Assembly (NCBI GenBank): GCA_023205875.1
Contig: CP060757.1
Coordinates: forward strand, 992,001 to 1,056,000
Source of the DNA: Chloropicon primus
Lineage: Eukaryota; Chlorophyta; Chloropicophyceae; Chloropicales; Chloropicaceae
Length of the DNA: 64,000 nt
Reading direction: 5' to 3'
Part shown: one piece after another, positions 19,610-29,161 of the stretch
Layout: each line of letters starts with the position of its first letter
How positions within the stretch are numbered: position 1 is the stretch's first letter
The notes under the pieces: model-generated
Told to the model about the DNA's origin: nothing
The model's input: the letters and a program-made list of their open reading frames with translations, nothing else
The model's database searches: none
Position numbers and translations under genes: made by a program

Positions 19610-21116
19610 ATGGCGATGGGGTTGAGAGGGGTGTTGCGGGGTTTAGGGAAGCCGGTAGGGGAGGCGAGGGGCCTGACGATAGGATTCGCACTCTTCCTCT
19701 TGGCATGCGAAGCGGCCTTGTGTTGCGCCATCGTTTGGAAGCAGCCGTACACGAAAATCGACTTTGATGCCTATATGCAGCAGGTCGAACTCTTCTTGGG
19801 AGGGGAGAGGGACTACCTGAAGATCAAGGGGGAGACGGGCCCTCTGGTGTATCCCGGGGGGTTTCTGTACGTGTTCTCGGCGATTAGGTACGCCACGGGA
19901 GGGGGACAGGTGTTCCCGGCGCAAGTCATCTTCGGCGTGTTGTATCTCCTCAGTCAGGCCGTTGTGATGTGCATCTACATAAGCGCGGGGAACGTGCCAG
20001 TTTGGGCCTTGGGACTTCTCTGCCTATCAAAGAGGTATCGTGCTCTCGATTCTCCATTGCTCCTCCTCGTGACGTGACTGAGGCGTTTAACCCGGAAAAG
20101 TCAACTGATACCTTTTTGCGTGTTTCCCCTCTCCCCACCTCTCTCTCCTCATCCTCGGCACCAACAGGTACCACTCCATATTTGTGCTGCGCTTATTCAA
20201 TGACTGCTTCGCCATGTTCTTCGGCTTTCTGGCGATTCACTTGTGCCAGAGGTCCAAGCTCCTTTGGGCGGCTCTTGCTATGAGCGTGGGCATCTCCATC
20301 AAGATGAACTTGCTGCTGATGCTGCCGGGGTTCTTGCTGTTGTTGGTGAAAGGGACAACCCTGCCCAAGCAAATTTTCGGCGTGGTGCTGATGATTGGCG
20401 TCCAGTTTCTCGTCGCCATGCCCTTTGCCGCGGCTGGCTACTCTTCATCTTACCTGGCCAAGGCGTTTGAGTTCTCCCGCGTCTTCATTCACCACTGGAC
20501 TGTGAACTTCAAGTTTCTTCCGGAAGAGGTCTTCGTGTCAACAGGGTTCGCAAAGCTGCTGCTGGGCTTGCACCTGGCCATTCTCTTCGCCTTTGCCCAC
20601 CTGAGGTGGTGCAGGAAGGACGGAGGGGTGTTTCAGGTGATCAAAAAGTGGTCCATCGCCTCAGCAGTCAGCGTGCTCCCCCTGGTCGGCGTGACCTTGA
20701 GTGTGAGCAAGGCCAAGAAGCTTGACCAGAGGGGGAATCTCGATCCAAATTACGTCGCGGATGTCATGTTCGGTTGCAACTTCGTGGGAATACTTTGTGC
20801 CCGCTCGCTGCATTACCAGTTTTATTCGTGGTACTTTCCCACCATGGTCTATTTGCTGTTTTCTGCGAGAGGTGAGGGAGGTCCAACTCGATCGATTTTT
20901 GGCTCCTAGTGGTCGTTCGCTGACACTGACTCTGCGTCTTCTTCGCCAGGGATTCCTGCATTTGGAAAGGTTCTCTTGCTTCTCCTCATTGAAGTCTCCT
21001 TCAACGTCTTCCCGTCCACTCCAGGGTCCTCGGCACTTCTGACAGCGTGTCACGTGACCTTGACGGTTGGCTACTTTCTCAGCACCTTCAAGGCTGGGAA
21101 AGCGAAGAGAGTCTAA
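19610..21116 (+). CDS. ALG3: Dolichyl-P-Man:Man5GlcNAc2-PP-dolichol alpha-1,3-mannosyltransferase
   Basis: Three exons, 19610-20034, 20168-20871 and 20950-21116, GT-AG and frame-preserving; 431 residues. Family marks are KIDFDAYMQQVELFLGGERDY, GPLVYPGG, the splice-spanning KRYHSIFVLRLFND and HYQFYSWYFPTMVYL, within about ten membrane helices. The C-terminal VFPSTPGSSALLTACH matches the usual YPSTxxSSxxL element. ALG3 adds the first lumen-side mannose to the lipid-linked N-glycan precursor in the ER membrane. Confidence 0.95.
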
Positions 21117-21186
21117 ACGCGCGAGGCAACTCGATCGTTTCATGTTGTACAATAGTCGAGCCACCTCCACACACACACACCACACT

Positions 21187-21191
21187 TGTAA
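21187..21191 (+). terminator. TGTAA poly(A) signal candidate of ALG3
   Basis: Lies 71 nt past the stop. Confidence 0.45.
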
Positions 21192-21481
21192 TGTATTGCT
21201 CTTGCTCTCATTATCTTGTCCTCCATGCTGCTGCGCAAGACATTCATTTCGTTCCTTGAAAACAGCCTAGATCGGGACCGCGCTGCCGGAGGGGCGAAGG
21301 CGAAGCGGCGAGGAGCGCGCTGTCCGTCGAAGGTCTTGGCAGCCACCAGCATCAGTTTTCTGGCCTGAGCGGGACCACGCCTTTGCGCTCGAGGCCTGCA
21401 TTGCTGCTGTTTCACAACGGCGAGCTTCGGTTCTCTATGATCAGACCGAGTCGGTGAGACTGAGGTGGAAAAGGAGACGGT

Positions 21482-22318
21482 ATGCGAGGGGAACGGAGCG
21501 CCGTCACGGTCGTTGCCGTACTTGTTTTGATTGCGGCGGCCGCACCCGTCGCGCTGGCGGTGGACCGGCACAAGGAGGTTGTGGTGTATACCCCGGAGAA
21601 TGACTCGGACTGGAAGCTCAAGTGCTCGAGGGAGAAGTCCAGGATGGTGCGGAGGGTCTTGAACGAGTTCGTCTTCCCTCACCTGGCGAAGGCTCAGGTC
21701 AATTTCACCCTGTCCTGCCCCCTGGCGACGCAGAGGGACGTGTACTACGAGCACGAGGCGAACAAGCAGAAGTTTAGGGCGAGTTATTGGAAGAGCTTGT
21801 ACTCGAACAAGATCTTCAAGTCTGAGCACTTCATCGACCAGCACATGGAGAACAGGCACATGGACAAGATACCAGCGACCGCGGATGTTTGCCTGGCCGA
21901 CAGGTGCGACGTCTTTCTGTGCGACGAGTACGCCCTCTCCTTCTACGAGGCTCTTGGGTTGCCCCAGAAGAGAATGAGGAGCAAGTTTGTCAAGAAGCCC
22001 TGCGACGACGGAGCCATGGGTTCGGCCCAGAACGAGTGCAGGCGCCTGCTCGAGACTTGCTTCAGGGACCTGGAGAGGCCCAAGTTGTACGAATTTTTCG
22101 AGCAGAACGTCTGCTCCCGGTTGGAGTGCAAGAGCTTCCACACCATCCTTCCCAACTTGAACTCCCAGAGGCCGGACCGGTATCGGGTTCTGTACATCAC
22201 CTTCTCCGTGATCGTCGCCCTCATCCTGCTTAGCTACTACATAGTCGTCTTCCTCACCTGGTCGGAGCGAAGGCAGCGGCCGGACCTGAGGAAGCGGAGG
22301 ATCAGGAAGCTGAATTGA
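21482..22318 (+). CDS. Cys-rich type I membrane protein with a luminal C2H2-like motif, function unknown
   Basis: 278 residues. An N-terminal signal peptide (TVVAVLVLIAAAAPVALA) and one membrane helix near the C-terminus (FSVIVALILLSYYIVVFLTW), followed by a basic tail ending RKRRIRKLN, place about 210 residues in the ER or Golgi lumen. That region has HFIDQHMENRH, resembling the His half of a C2H2 finger, and at least ten Cys (CLADRCDVFLC, CRRLLETC, CSRLEC), suggesting disulphides. I cannot name the family. It looks like a genuine gene with even codon use, and a TGTAA signal lies 17 nt past the stop. Confidence 0.75.
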   Translation: MRGERSAVTVVAVLVLIAAAAPVALAVDRHKEVVVYTPENDSDWKLKCSREKSRMVRRVLNEFVFPHLAKAQVNFTLSCPLATQRDVYYEHEANKQKFRASYWKSLYSNKIFKSEHFIDQHMENRHMDKIPATADVCLADRCDVFLCDEYALSFYEALGLPQKRMRSKFVKKPCDDGAMGSAQNECRRLLETCFRDLERPKLYEFFEQNVCSRLECKSFHTILPNLNSQRPDRYRVLYITFSVIVALILLSYYIVVFLTWSERRQRPDLRKRRIRKLN

Positions 22319-22334
22319 ACTGAACCAACACTCT

Positions 22335-22339
22335 TGTAA
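22335..22339 (+). terminator. TGTAA poly(A) signal candidate
   Basis: Lies 17 nt past the stop of the luminal Cys-rich protein. Confidence 0.5.
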
Positions 22340-22480
22340 CAACAACAACAAACGATTCATTGATCCACTTCCTCATCATCCACCCCCGACGCGCGCCATT
22401 GATCTCCCCCAATTTTTTTCCTGAAGGGAAGGGAAGAAGACGAAGACGGGGAGAGTTGGAGAGAGAGACAGATACGAAGA

Positions 22481-23641
22481 ATGGCAGAACAGAGACGCGC
22501 GCTCCTTCCGTTCCTGCAGAGGGCGGAGGAGGTGCAAAAGGTGGAGCCGAGGATTGCCTACTACTGCCGGTTGTACGCGGTGGAGGAGGGTTTGAAGCTG
22601 CAGAATAGAGAGAAGGCGATCGATGAGCTCCTTTTCAGCGTGATGGACAAGCTCGAGGCGTACAAGTCGAAGAACAAGTTGGATCCCGAGGAGGACAAGC
22701 TTCACTTGGAGGGCTTCGCGCTCAAGATCTTCGACAGGGCTGATAGGGTAGACAGAGCGGGCCGGGCAGACATGAGCACTTGCAAAACGTTCTACGCGGC
22801 GAGCGTTTTCATGGAGGTGTGCACCCAGTTCGGGGCCTTGGACGAGGACCTCCTGGGCAAGCAGAAGTACGCCGCCTGGAAGGCCGCGGACATCAGGAAA
22901 GCGATCAGGGAGGGGAGGAAGCCCACGGTGGGGTCGGGGATCGTCGAGAAGAATTATGGGCCAGGGGACAAAGTTCTCTGCAAGGTGGACGAGGGCTCCG
23001 TCCCCGTCGAGGGGGCGGTCCTGTCTTCGATGGACAACACGTTCATGGTCTCGCTACCCGGTGGAACGATGCAGCTGAAGGGGAACCAGCTCGCACTTCG
23101 CGTGCTGCCCGGATCGGCGGTGACCTACTCCAAGGACGGAAAGCAGGAAGAGGGAAAGGTTGTGTCAGTGGACGTGACCGTGTGGCCCCCGTCCTACGAC
23201 GTGGAGAAGAGCAGCGGGGGAACCTTGGGCACCGAGGAGCAGTACATCACCGTTACTGCAGAGCCTCCTCAAGCGAATCTCGATGCTCTCAACGTCAGGG
23301 ACGAGCCCGCGGCGGGTGTACCCGTGAGCGCCCCGGCCAGCGCGCAGCCACCCCCGCCGCCGATACAACCCCCGGCCCCGCCAGCTTCTGCGCCCCACGC
23401 CCAAGACCCCTCTCCCGGTGTCGTCAACGTGCGAGTGGAGCCATCACCGAGCCCGAGGGCACATGCACAGGCCACACCTGCCCCTAAAGTTGTCCCGGGA
23501 TACGTCCCAAGTCTTTTGCAAATGAACGACGCGCAGAGGCAAGCCAAGGTCGCGGTCTCGTCTCTGGGCTTCCAGGACTACAAGTCAGCCATCGACTACC
23601 TGCAAAGGGCCTTGGCCTTGCTGACCTCGCCACAAACCTAA
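22481..23641 (+). CDS. VTA1/LIP5, ESCRT-III disassembly factor
   Basis: 386 residues. The N-terminal half (1-150) is the paired MIT region (FLQRAEEVQKVEPRIAYYCR, YAAWKAADIRKAIREGRKP). The last 45 residues are the VSL helix pair (AKVAVSSLGFQDYKSAIDYL) that binds and activates the Vps4 ATPase. Between them, after a segment of two beta-rich units (PGDKVLCKVDEG; PGSAVTYSKDGKQEEGKV) comes a Pro/Ala linker. VTA1 works with Vps4 to recycle ESCRT-III on endosomes. The beta-rich units are not part of the usual architecture. Confidence 0.9.
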   Translation: MAEQRRALLPFLQRAEEVQKVEPRIAYYCRLYAVEEGLKLQNREKAIDELLFSVMDKLEAYKSKNKLDPEEDKLHLEGFALKIFDRADRVDRAGRADMSTCKTFYAASVFMEVCTQFGALDEDLLGKQKYAAWKAADIRKAIREGRKPTVGSGIVEKNYGPGDKVLCKVDEGSVPVEGAVLSSMDNTFMVSLPGGTMQLKGNQLALRVLPGSAVTYSKDGKQEEGKVVSVDVTVWPPSYDVEKSSGGTLGTEEQYITVTAEPPQANLDALNVRDEPAAGVPVSAPASAQPPPPPIQPPAPPASAPHAQDPSPGVVNVRVEPSPSPRAHAQATPAPKVVPGYVPSLLQMNDAQRQAKVAVSSLGFQDYKSAIDYLQRALALLTSPQT

Positions 23642-23843
23642 CATTGTATTGTATATCAAATCTGTACAACTTGCTTGTTGTTGTGGCTTGGTGCCACAAT
23701 CGTTCTGGTCCCAAGTTCTGGTCCCATCGGCAATTTTCTTTTGAGGGGAACCAAGCCAGGGGGGCGACGAGAGCGTGCGAGCGAGGATCGAGTGTTTGTG
23801 GTGTGTTAGGGAGAGAGAGAGAGGACAGGGGAGGGGAGAGGCG

Positions 23844-25064
23844 ATGAACGCGGACAGCGCTCGACTTGATTCCTTCTACGATGTTGTCATCGTGGGCGGT
23901 GGGATCATGGGCGCTTGCACGGCGTACTCCATCGCAAGACGCTTCGAGGAAGAGGGGCTTGGTCGAAGGGTTATGTTGTGCGAGCAGTTCTCGTTTGGTC
24001 ACAAACGGGGGTCGTCACACGGGTCAAGCAGGATCATACGAAAGTCGTACCATGAATCCTTTTATGTGAGAATGATGGGCAGAGCTTACATGCTTTGGGA
24101 TGAGGCTCAGGCAGAAGCGAACTGCAAAGTAATCACGAGAACGGGAGGGTTAGATTTCGTCTTGGAGGGGAGCGAGATAGAGACAAAGCTCAAGGAATCG
24201 ATGAAGTCGGCAGGTGTTGAGTTTTCGGTTCTGGACTTGAAATCGCTTTCCGATCGCTTCCCTGGGTTTTCCATGCCTCCTGGCTTTGTCTGCATCCAAT
24301 CTGGTGACGCTGGCGTCGTCAACGCGTCCAGTGCCTGCGAGATGTTCCGTTGTTTGGCCAGGCGCCATGGGGCAATCACGGCGGAAAATCTCACGGTGGA
24401 GTCGTGGACTGCTGCTGAAGTCGTCGACCTGACCGGCAAGCGCCTCCAAGGCAAGCTCCTTCGCACTTCGCGTGGAGTCGTGCACGCGAGTCGAATCGTT
24501 TGTACGGCGGGCGCTTGGACAGCAAAACTCCTCGGACGCCAAAACCTGACGCTCGATCCGATAAACACGACAGTCGTTTACTGGAAGACAAAGGAAGGGA
24601 GCGATCCCGGAGTGTATCAGGCGGAGAAGAATGCGCCGGTCTTCATCGTGTACGCGGATCCGAAAGAGCCGCACGGCGTTTTGAACGCTTACGGAACGCC
24701 AGCGATCGAGTACCCCGGGCTGATCAAGTTCTGTCTTCATTCAGGTTCTTCCTGTTCTCCCGAAGATCGCCTCTGCATCCCGAACCTGCAGGACATCGAG
24801 GAGAAGCTGAAGGATCTGACAAGAACCTTCTTACCCCACGTTGACGTCGAGAACCACGTCGCGGCTGAAGCCTGCATGTACAATAACACAAGGGATGAGA
24901 ACTTCATATTGGACGTGCTCTCAGACAACACAGTCCTTGGCTGTGGCTTTTCGGGCCACGGCTTCAAGTTCGGTCCTCTGATCGGGGAGCTTCTCTGCTC
25001 CTTGGCCTTGGACGAGGAGCCAGAATTCTCCCTCGAGCCTTTCTCCGCTCGAAGGTTCTCCTGA
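23844..25064 (+). CDS. FAD-dependent amine oxidase, pipecolate/sarcosine oxidase type
   Basis: 406 residues from ATG 23844, which places the dinucleotide-binding VVIVGGGIMGACTAY near the N-terminus; the longer frame starting at 23775 runs through a GA tract and is unlikely. HKRGSSHGSSRIIRKSY is the FAD pyrophosphate region, Cys344 in EACMYNNT corresponds to the residue that covalently holds FAD in monomeric sarcosine oxidase, and GCGFSGHGFKFGP closes the fold. Substrate may be L-pipecolate, sarcosine or another secondary amine. Relatives are often peroxisomal, but the C-terminus (ARRFS) is not a standard SKL signal. Confidence 0.85.
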   Translation: MNADSARLDSFYDVVIVGGGIMGACTAYSIARRFEEEGLGRRVMLCEQFSFGHKRGSSHGSSRIIRKSYHESFYVRMMGRAYMLWDEAQAEANCKVITRTGGLDFVLEGSEIETKLKESMKSAGVEFSVLDLKSLSDRFPGFSMPPGFVCIQSGDAGVVNASSACEMFRCLARRHGAITAENLTVESWTAAEVVDLTGKRLQGKLLRTSRGVVHASRIVCTAGAWTAKLLGRQNLTLDPINTTVVYWKTKEGSDPGVYQAEKNAPVFIVYADPKEPHGVLNAYGTPAIEYPGLIKFCLHSGSSCSPEDRLCIPNLQDIEEKLKDLTRTFLPHVDVENHVAAEACMYNNTRDENFILDVLSDNTVLGCGFSGHGFKFGPLIGELLCSLALDEEPEFSLEPFSARRFS

Positions 25065-25410
25065 TTGGACTTGGACTCTCCTGTGCTATGCTCTCTCTCC
25101 TGTGCAGTACTTTTATGTGCTTGTACGCTACAATGTAAGTTATTTCCGCCATTGTTGCATCATCTTCTCCCCCCCGCCCCATAGCCGAGAGTGGCGCGAG
25201 AGGGGGTGTGGCGAGACGGGGTGTGGCGCTATTGTACTGACGCGGGCGTGGCGCTATTGTACTGACGCGGGCGTGGCTTGGAGACAAGGGTTCCCTTCGT
25301 GCCCTTTCGCTCTGCTCCGTTCTGTGCCCCGGTGGTCGGAGGCGAAGCGTCTTTGCGTTGCGCGGAAGAAAAGAAGAAGGTTTTTCGTAGCGTAATTTTG
25401 AGGTCTCGCC
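25065..25410. other. 346-nt intergenic segment between oxidase and GOS28
   Basis: Contains the 3' end of the oxidase gene, a C-run near 25170, a 25-bp tandem duplication and the GOS28 leader. No convincing reading frame. Confidence 0.6.
25226..25275 (+). repeat. 25-bp perfect tandem duplication
   Basis: Two exact copies of a 25-base unit beginning gcgctattgtactgac, ending 135 nt before the GOS28 start codon; possible duplicated promoter element. Confidence 0.9.
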
Positions 25411-26088
25411 ATGGGACAACAGCGTGCCTGGGAGTTGCTGAGGAAGGAGGCCCGGAAGCTGGAGAGCGAGGTAGACTCCAAGTTGGCCACTTATGGAAAG
25501 TACGACAAGGGTTTCGGGTACAGGCAGAACGACCCGGCTTCGGAGGGGGGGTACGCCTCGGCGGTCCAGGCTACCCAGATAGAGGACCTCCTGGCGAACC
25601 TTACCCGCGTGAACGAGGAGATGGTTGGCACGGTCTCCGATAGCGACTCGAGGAGGCACACCCTCGCGAGGCACAACGACATCTTGCAGGAGTACCAGCA
25701 AGAGTTCAAACGACTCAAGTCGATACAGAGCTCGATGCAGGACCGGGCGGACCTCCTCGGGGACGTGGAGAGCGGGGCGAACGCCCCCCTCCTCCCGCTC
25801 TCGAGCAACTCCAACACGATACTGAGGGAGAGGGCGAACATCGGGAACGTGAACAACGCCCTCGACGACGTGATAGGGCAGGCCCAGAACGTGGCTTCCT
25901 CCCTCATGCAGCAAAGGAGGGTCTTTGACGGGGTAAATAGCAAGCTCAACATGCTTGGGGCGAGGTTTCCCGTCGTGAACAGCCTCCTGACGTCCATCCG
26001 GCGGAGGAAGGCGAAGGATACCATCGTCATGTCCATCGTGGTCGCTATTTGCCTGACGCTCATGATCATGTACCTCTTCTCGAGGTAA
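25411..26088 (+). CDS. Golgi SNARE GOS28/GOSR1 (Qb-SNARE)
   Basis: 225 residues. N-terminal helices begin WELLRKEARKLESEVDSKL, with the family pattern SRRHTLARHNDILQEYQQEF in the middle. The SNARE motif (about 135-195) contains RERANIGNVNNALDDVIGQA with the central Gln, and a C-terminal membrane anchor follows (DTIVMSIVVAICLTLMIMYL). GOS28 is the Qb-SNARE for transport into and within the Golgi. A single exon, unlike most plant relatives. Confidence 0.93.
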   Translation: MGQQRAWELLRKEARKLESEVDSKLATYGKYDKGFGYRQNDPASEGGYASAVQATQIEDLLANLTRVNEEMVGTVSDSDSRRHTLARHNDILQEYQQEFKRLKSIQSSMQDRADLLGDVESGANAPLLPLSSNSNTILRERANIGNVNNALDDVIGQAQNVASSLMQQRRVFDGVNSKLNMLGARFPVVNSLLTSIRRRKAKDTIVMSIVVAICLTLMIMYLFSR

Positions 26089-26446
26089 AAGGGTGTTTTT
26101 GTTTAGACGGTGGTGGTTGACGAGGGCGACCACGGGCTAACGCAGGCCGCGTGCCCGTCGCCCTCTCCCTGTAGACAAGTAGAAGCACATGTAAATACAA
26201 CATTCCGTTATTCTCGGCCTTGCCCTGGTCTCCCTCTCTCCCTCGCACGCACGCGGGACGCGGACACACCACAAGGAAACACGCGTCGTCTTCATAAGAA
26301 GCTATCTATATCAATCAGTATTTCAACATGATCTTTAAGGTAGTTTAAAGTATTAAAGTAAGGGAAAGAAGCACGCAAGCGCCCCTCGCCCTCCGAGCCC
26401 CCCGCAAAAGCGGAGCGTCGTCCTCAAGAGCAGCAAAAGTAAAGAT
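26089..26446. other. 358-nt convergent 3' region, GOS28 / eS8
   Basis: AT-richer than its surroundings. A TGTAA at 26190-26194 can serve GOS28. No reading frame of note. Confidence 0.5.
26190..26194 (+). terminator. TGTAA poly(A) signal candidate of GOS28
   Basis: Lies 102 nt past the stop. Confidence 0.4.
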
Positions 26447-27333
26447 TTACTTGGACTTCTTCTTCTGCATCTTCTTCATGTAGAACTCGAGCTCCTTCCC
26501 CTCAAGGATGTACCCGTCACACCTTCCGCACTGTCCAGGCCTGGAAGAGATACAAGCGTACAATCTACCGGTGACGAACTGCTCGTCGAGGAGAGGGTCA
26601 AGCTTCCTGTCAGCCTGCCTGGCGGCGAGCTTTCTCGTGAGGTGCTTGCTCCTCTTGGTGTCGTCGACAACCTCCTCCTGCTTCTGTCCCTTGACCTTCT
26701 TCACTCCGATCTTCACTCCGTAGTGAGACTCGTACCAGTGTCTGAATGGGGTGGCATCGATCTGAACGATGGCAGACTTGACCAAAGTCTGCGTTCTAAC
26801 CAACTCGTTGTTGGAGGCGTTGTAGGTGACGTCCAAGACACGGGTCTTCCTGGCGACGGCCTCGGATGGCCAGGACCAGTTACCGGAGTCAAGTCTCAAA
26901 GCACGGAACTTGTAGTTTCCGCCGCGAACACGGACCCGTCTCACGCAAACGTTGGAACTGATCTTCGTTCCGGCTGGGATACGTCCCATCTCGTGCTTTC
27001 TCTTCTTCCTCCATTTCTTCTGGCGCCCACCGGTGGCGCGGCGTTTATGAAGCGAGTCACGACCAATACCTGGAAAGAGCCACGAGGAGGAGAAAGCTCG
27101 TCAGCACAACGCACGAGGAGGAGGAGGAGGAGCGGGGGGCGACGGGCCCACCGCCACCACGAAACAAAAAAAAAAAGAACAAGAAGAAGAGAGGGATCCC
27201 CCACAGAAGAAGAAGAAGAGCAAAACACGCCGCAACCGCGCGAAAAGCTCTTCGACTCTTCGACTCGACGCTGTCCCTCCCTCCGTCGAGGAAAACCCCT
27301 CGTTCCCCGTCACGTATCCCTCCACTTACCCAT
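26447..27333 (-). CDS. RPS8: Cytosolic ribosomal protein eS8
   Basis: Two exons: a 4-nt coding exon ATGG (27330-27333) and 26447-27069, separated by a 260-nt GT-AG intron; 208 residues, starting [18 protein letters not shown]. The core [20 protein letters not shown] and [10 protein letters not shown] is diagnostic. eS8 is a 40S subunit protein. Without the micro-exon the second exon has no suitable ATG at its start, and the splice restores the universal MGI start of this protein. An early intron at the start codon is common in ribosomal protein genes. Confidence 0.97.
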
Positions 27334-27810
27334 GGCGTTGCTTTCCTTTCGAGCTCCGCTGGTGACAAAGTTCTGTTCGTGCCCTCCTCCCTCCTCGCCT
27401 TTCTTTTCGGCGGCGGCGGCCGCATTACACGCAAACATGCGCTTCCCAACCAAGGGAAAATCTACTCGTGACATTTGCACTTAAAAATGCAGAATGTATT
27501 TGAGATTTCCGGGAAACTTCTACTTCTCCAAAGAGGGAACGTCGTTCCATACCCATACAGAGGAGAACAAAAGGGGGAACAAGGCAAGGACGCCTCGACT
27601 CAATCCTCCTCCTCCTCATGTCCGCGAGCTGGACGAGTCCACTCCTCGAGGGTTGCGGGGTGTGGGTGTGGGTGTGTGGGTGTGCCAAAGGAAGGAGTTT
27701 CGTTTTTTCATGCTTTGCGTTGTTTTTAGATTACAAGGTTGGGAGGGCAAGGAAATTTTTTGCTTGTCTTATCTTTTTTTTCTCTTTCTTGGGCCGCCTT
27801 CCTCTCTGGA

Positions 27811-27841
<31 letters not shown>

Positions 27842-27950
27842 GTGTGTGTCTCTCTCCGCGCGACGTGGCAGGAACGGGCCCTTCACAGCCTTCCCGCCAT
27901 CCTCGAAAGAGGAGGACTATTGCTCTCGCCGAGAACTGAAAGGTAATCGA
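27334..27950. other. 617-nt segment: eS8 leader/promoter and 3' flank of next gene
   Basis: Both flanking genes run leftward. The left part should hold the eS8 promoter and leader (GC-rich, with (CGG)n around 27410-27422). The right part has a (CT)n run at about 27809-27838. Nothing protein-like seen. Confidence 0.5.
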
Positions 27951-28746
27951 CTACTTGACCTTCTCCGTCTGGTAGAGTCCCTGCTTCTTGTGCATGTCTC
28001 TCGCGACCTGAGAGCTGATTCCCTGGTTCGAGAGGCCGATGGTGTCGCTGACCAGGGCGCATTCGGAGAAAATCTGGTTGGTGGTCTTCCAGGTGCGGCT
28101 CGACTCGGGGTCGCCGTCCCTCAGGGCCACGACGCTACTACCCCTGTACGACTCCACCGCCCGTCCTGTTGCCTTCCCGCAAGTGTTGAATCGGGTGCCC
28201 GTGATGTTCTCCATGGTCTCCTTGGGCCTGTTGCGGGAGGCGTTCGGGTAGTACGGCATCAACTTCTTTTTCGAGCCCGACCCGCTGCCGACGTGCTTGA
28301 CACCGTTCTGGAAGAACGAGTTCGTCGTCTCGCCGTAGAAGATCGACTTGGCGCCGTAAGCGTTCTTGGCCTTGTAGCCGGTCTTGGGGACCTCGTGGCA
28401 CACGGCCACCCACTCCCCTCCGCGCTTCACCATCTTTTTGGCGGAGCCAAGCATGCTACATCAGGAGGACACGAGAGAAGGCCAAGGAAATGGGAGAGGG
28501 GAAACGTCGTCAGCGGCCGGGAACGAAAAATTGTGGCTCGAGACGGAGGACAGGGCGCCGGGAAGCGATCAAGGCGACGACCTTGCAGAGCCTTGGGCCC
28601 GAATCAAGTATGGAAATACTTGACGAGAGGACATGTTCCAATCTCTCCAATGTCGTCCCCATTTTTCCCTCGGCACTCGCCGCATCACACCAGGTCGTCC
28701 TGGCCAGGTCGCGTCCCACTTACCAGTTCGTGTTTTGGTTCGTCAT
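27951..28746 (-). CDS. Unknown 175-residue basic protein with a 23-nt first exon
   Basis: Exons 28724-28746 (MTNQNTN plus two bases) and 27951-28455, joined across a 268-nt GT-AG intron with GTAAGT donor and a long polypyrimidine tract before TAG; 175 residues. The alternative is a start at the ATG right after the acceptor (28454). The product is rich in Lys, Ser, Gly, Asn (GVKHVGSGSGSKKKLMPYYP) with several aromatic-Gly turns (GYKAKNAYGAKSIFYG) and no membrane helix. I do not recognise the family. Repeated short motifs with Tyr and Asn resemble some cytoskeletal or ciliary inner proteins, but this is weak. Confidence 0.7.
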
Positions 28747-29161
28747 GATTGTCGCGCACTGTGAGGAATCCTCGTCACAGTCACCGCGTAGTCAACCAAC
28801 CCAAGTTCACTCTCTCTCTCTCTCTCTCTCTCTTATACGATGAGATGAGCCCAAAATAGTCAAAGGCCAAAGCTCCGAGGGTCAAAGCTAGCAAAACGTG
28901 TACATTATGGTACACCGCAGAAACGGGAAGAGAGAGAGAGAGAGAGAGAGAGAGGAAGAGAGAGAGAGGAGAGGGAGGAGAGGAGTTTGTCCCTTTCGAG
29001 GAGGAAAGTGTTGGAGGCGTTGGAGGGCAAGGAGGACGTGCGTGGTTCCCTGCGGTTGCGACTTGGAGGTCCGAGGCAAGGCTTGCCTTTTGGGGTAACT
29101 TAAGGGGGGTGTTGCGAGTTGGCTGTGAATTGTGGGAAGGAGAGGGAGAGAGTAGGGAAGG
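28747..29161. promoter_or_regulatory. 415-bp divergent intergenic region with CT and GA tracts
   Basis: Lies between the opposing starts of the 175-residue orphan and the TMEM120 gene. Contains (CT)n at about 28808-28831 and (GA)n at about 28930-28968, the two tracts being complementary, so single strands could pair. Confidence 0.55.

Noticed and set aside
25226-25275. Tandem repeat as satellite or origin
   Set aside because: Only two copies; more simply a local promoter duplication.
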